This document shows positions 60,840 to 64,000 of a DNA stretch of 64,000 nucleotides, piece by piece. Made by a program: the position numbers and the translations under genes. The DNA is from Calothrix sp. PCC 7103 (lineage in GTDB: Bacteria; Cyanobacteriota; Cyanobacteriia; Cyanobacteriales; Nostocaceae): contig NZ_KB217478.1 in the NCBI RefSeq assembly GCF_000331305.1, forward strand, positions 7,156,317-7,220,316, written 5' to 3'. The notes under the pieces are model-generated. The model did no database searches and was not told where the DNA came from. It was given only the letters and a program-made list of their open reading frames with translations. How positions within the stretch are numbered: the first letter of the stretch is position 1; each line of letters begins with the position of its first letter.

Positions 60840-61592
60840 TGGGTTTTCCTCTTAATTAGATTATTAAAGAACTTTCGCTCTAGTGCGTACAAACGTTGAA
60901 TATGTAGCCAAAAAATGAACATGCTATCGAGTCATTAAAATCTAGTACATTCACTAAGGTAAATCCACTTAAGCTTGTATATTTGACTACAAATAATTAT
61001 GTAGCAAAAACTACTAAATAGTCAAATATTTTATCATGCCCAAAAATATTTTCGTAATAACATTTAATCACAACTTTATGACAATGTAACATCCGTAACG
61101 GATAAAAACTTACAAAAGTTACTGTGAGATACTTACGTAATCTCCGCCCATATGAAGAGAACATCTACCGATAGATAAGTATCTCGTGATTCTTATATTT
61201 GCATATGCATAAGTTTGTTCAATTAATCACAATATACAAAAACATCCGCAATTAATCGAGTGTGCATAACGTCTAACCCTTGTCAATCAGGGCACGCACT
61301 TAAAAATAGTAATAATATAAAGCTTACTTTATGAAGTTAATATTAATTTTTTATACTCAGATGATTTTATGTAATATGGCTAAAGTCACGTGATTTCAAG
61401 CACTTCACTAGCTAAACTTCTGTTTAAAACTTCTTAATGCTTTCTTTATATATTTTTTATAAAACTTTTAAATTACTTATACTAATCTTTGTAAGCTTTT
61501 CGTGTTTTTGTGCTTAATCAAACAAGGATTAGGGTATAAGGTATTAAGAAATGCTTATACTTTTCTTGCTACCTATCCCTATTCCCTAAGTG
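60840..61592. other. Intergenic region between lectin protein and amidase
   Basis: About 750 bp, AT-rich, with ACATCCGTAACGGAT near 61088-61102 (the AACGGAT repeat family) and no gene-like frame. It should contain the promoter of the lectin gene near 60850-60950 and the 3' end of the amidase transcript. Confidence 0.4.
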
Positions 61593-63449
61593 TTATTTCT
61601 GATTTTTCTTAAACCACTCGACGACACCATCAGAAATTGTACGTGCCATCTTCCTTTGGTCTTCAGGGTTGGTAATTAGTTCTATTTCAGTAGGATTACT
61701 CATAAAGCCAAGTTCTAGTAGTACAGATGGAGAACTAGCGGGACGTGTTAGCGCTAAGTTATTCCAAAATACTCCATAAGAGGGTCGCCTATTTTTTTCT
61801 ACTACATAGTTATGCAGAAATAAAGCTAAGTCGTGTGCTTGCGTATTGTACCAAAACGTACCAAATCCCTTAATGTTTTCGGCATCACCATCATCGGGTA
61901 GCGAGTTATGGTGAACAGATAAAGCGATTGTTGGTTCTTCTGCGTCAATAATTTTTTGACGGTCAACTAGTGAGAGTTCTACATCTGAGTTGCGCGTCAT
62001 GACTACAGTGGCGCCACGCTTGATTAAGTCGTCGCGTATTAACCTAGAAATAACTAAATTAACATCTTTTTCTAAAGTACCCTCTGGACCACTGGCGCCA
62101 GATTCAGTCCCACCATGTCCTGGGTCAAGTAGTACTTTCACACCAGATAATGGTTTGCGTCCAGTTTTAGTGGGGGGGTGACGCATTGTTAAAATTAAGC
62201 TAGTCCCTTCATAGCGGAGTTTGTAACCCCACTGTTGATTTGTCTTGAGGTTGAAAGTGTATCTAACTTGATTTGGGTTGACTTGTTGCCAATGGAGACG
62301 TGAAATAATTGGGTTATTGTCAGTGCGGAACGTATCGGTTTGTGCAGTGGTGTTATAAAGAGTCAAAGTTAGAGACTTGTCACCTTGCTGGACACTGACA
62401 GGAACAGGCACCTGTAAAGGAAAAACTATCTCAGTTTTGCCCTGTAAATTCCGATAGCCAACACTGCGAATAATTGTGCGTGGTGGTACACTACCTGGTA
62501 TAATACGAGTCTCTTTACTATTAATCCAGGCGCCGTAATCTAAGCGTAACCAATCACCGTCTCTTCCGGTAATAGAAGCCCTTGTACCTTTTGGTAGAGG
62601 TGTAAGCCGAGAAAAGTCGGTACTAGCACCAGTTCTTGCGACACCCGCGTCGGATGTAACTTCAGCTACTTGTAATTGCGCTTGAGGAAGTACGGTAATT
62701 TTACCATTACCAGTTTGGGTAATAGTCTTACCATTGATAGTTAGTTGGAATTCCGGTTTACCTAACTCAATCAAAGTGGGAGTATCTGGAATAACTGTAC
62801 CTGAGATAATGTTATTGCCATAAAGTAACGTACCTGTTTGTTGACTAGATTGTCCAACAGTGGTGCAGCCTTCATACTTACTAACGCTCGGACTAGCAAT
62901 TGGTTGGTTCCTTCCTGTTAAAGCTGCTTTATTATCTGGAAGTTGTGCAATTTGTGGTTGAGGTAAAAGAGAAATTGTTTGTAAACCAAGTTTGACAGAG
63001 ACATTTGAAGCAGGAGGTGCAACGGCACTAAAACATACAGTCTCTCCTGGTAATCGAGCAATATCAACTGCTGGTGTGAGAGAATTTGGAGCAAAAGCAG
63101 CTCCAGTGGGGATTTCGGGTTGTAAACTCAACCGCGTTACTTTTATCAACAATTCTTGATTTTGGTAACGAATTGTAAAGTTATTTTCCCCAATTGATAG
63201 CGGTAAGCTTGGTGCAAAATGACCACTCTGACTTCTTTTGACTAGCTTACCATTAATGAAAACTTGTCCGGTTGACGGCGCCGTGCCAATGAAGAAGATT
63301 CTATCGGCACTTGTTTTGTGATTGGTTCGGGGGTAGACAACCTTAAGGGATTGTTCCAAAGCCAAAACGCTATAGGGGGTGAGTATTGAACTGATTAAGG
63401 ATAATCCTAAAAGGGGTTTCACGCCACTAAATAAATAAGAACATAACAT
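61593..63449 (-). CDS. N-acetylmuramoyl-L-alanine amidase (Amidase_3) with AMIN-like region
   Basis: A 618-aa periplasmic cell-wall hydrolase. An N-terminal signal-like hydrophobic segment (about residues 9-32) precedes Ig-like, SH3-like (about 280-320) and AMIN-like (about 330-425) regions. The catalytic domain starts about 436 with LLDPGHGGTESGASG. The zinc ligands would be His 445, a Glu near 456-460 (PEGTLEKDVNL) and His 513/514 (SVHHNS); the catalytic Glu is near 579 (LLELGFMSNP). It would cleave the peptide from MurNAc in septal peptidoglycan and matter for filament growth. It is divergent from pyrG. Confidence 0.9.
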   Translation of the reverse strand: MLCSYLFSGVKPLLGLSLISSILTPYSVLALEQSLKVVYPRTNHKTSADRIFFIGTAPSTGQVFINGKLVKRSQSGHFAPSLPLSIGENNFTIRYQNQELLIKVTRLSLQPEIPTGAAFAPNSLTPAVDIARLPGETVCFSAVAPPASNVSVKLGLQTISLLPQPQIAQLPDNKAALTGRNQPIASPSVSKYEGCTTVGQSSQQTGTLLYGNNIISGTVIPDTPTLIELGKPEFQLTINGKTITQTGNGKITVLPQAQLQVAEVTSDAGVARTGASTDFSRLTPLPKGTRASITGRDGDWLRLDYGAWINSKETRIIPGSVPPRTIIRSVGYRNLQGKTEIVFPLQVPVPVSVQQGDKSLTLTLYNTTAQTDTFRTDNNPIISRLHWQQVNPNQVRYTFNLKTNQQWGYKLRYEGTSLILTMRHPPTKTGRKPLSGVKVLLDPGHGGTESGASGPEGTLEKDVNLVISRLIRDDLIKRGATVVMTRNSDVELSLVDRQKIIDAEEPTIALSVHHNSLPDDGDAENIKGFGTFWYNTQAHDLALFLHNYVVEKNRRPSYGVFWNNLALTRPASSPSVLLELGFMSNPTEIELITNPEDQRKMARTISDGVVEWFKKNQK

Positions 63450-63507
63450 TTACTGTGGCACAATGACGGGGTGTCTTTTACAGAAGTTGCTAAAATTTGA
63501 TAATTGA

Positions 63508-64000
<493 letters not shown>

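Overview
The window looks like cyanobacterial chromosome, most likely from a filamentous Nostocales-type organism. The evidence is a PsbQ (CyanoQ) lipoprotein of photosystem II, an AgrE/ArgZ-type arginine dihydrolase, many short palindromic intergenic repeats of the kind common in Nostocales, and AT-rich DNA. Reading by hand I count about 100 copies of the palindrome GGCGCC and no copy of the usual cyanobacterial HIP1 palindrome GCGATCGC.

Layout. 1-4.25 kb: ordinary genes (end of a caspase-like protein, a hypothetical, psbQ, a ThiO-like flavoenzyme, an alpha/beta-hydrolase-fold protein). 4.4-22.3 kb: a minus-strand island whose genes I identify by motifs, sizes and order as the restriction half of a Dpd (7-deazapurine-in-DNA) system: dpdE (SNF2 helicase), dpdF (RecQ-like helicase), dpdG, dpdH (P-loop ATPase), three small genes, dpdJ (helicase), two more small genes, dpdK (PLD-like) and dpdD. 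The base-inserting and base-processing genes dpdA, dpdB and dpdC are not in the window. dpdJ has lost its 5' part, including the ATPase motifs. dpdD appears cut off at a junction with a broken Rpn/PD-(D/E)XK transposase-like gene. The island therefore looks decayed, or is an orphan effector set.

22.5-27.9 kb: a second candidate defence module. It holds a DEDDh exonuclease, a divergent MerR-like regulator with a palindrome in front of it, a 923-residue N6-adenine methylase and a translationally coupled ComEC-like metallo-beta-lactamase-fold protein. 27.9-31.5 kb: an SPL-family radical SAM protein and agrE. 31.6-36.1 kb: an N4-cytosine-type methylase coupled to a NotI-family endonuclease gene with a +1 frameshift, a DUF2085 membrane protein and a broken partial copy of it, a MAPEG protein and a HicBA toxin-antitoxin pair, flanked by a diverged repeat of about 100 bp.

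36.2-57.5 kb: a large exopolysaccharide cluster with a flippase, an O-antigen-ligase/polymerase-type protein, a Wzc-like tyrosine autokinase, a serine-acetyltransferase-like protein, a WecB/TagA/CpsF transferase and about ten other glycosyltransferases. No outer-membrane exporter or initiating phosphoglycosyltransferase is visible. 58.6-60.8 kb: a C-type-lectin protein with FG-GAP-like repeats. 61.6-63.4 kb: a cell-wall amidase. From 63.5 kb: the start of pyrG, divergent from the amidase and running off the window.
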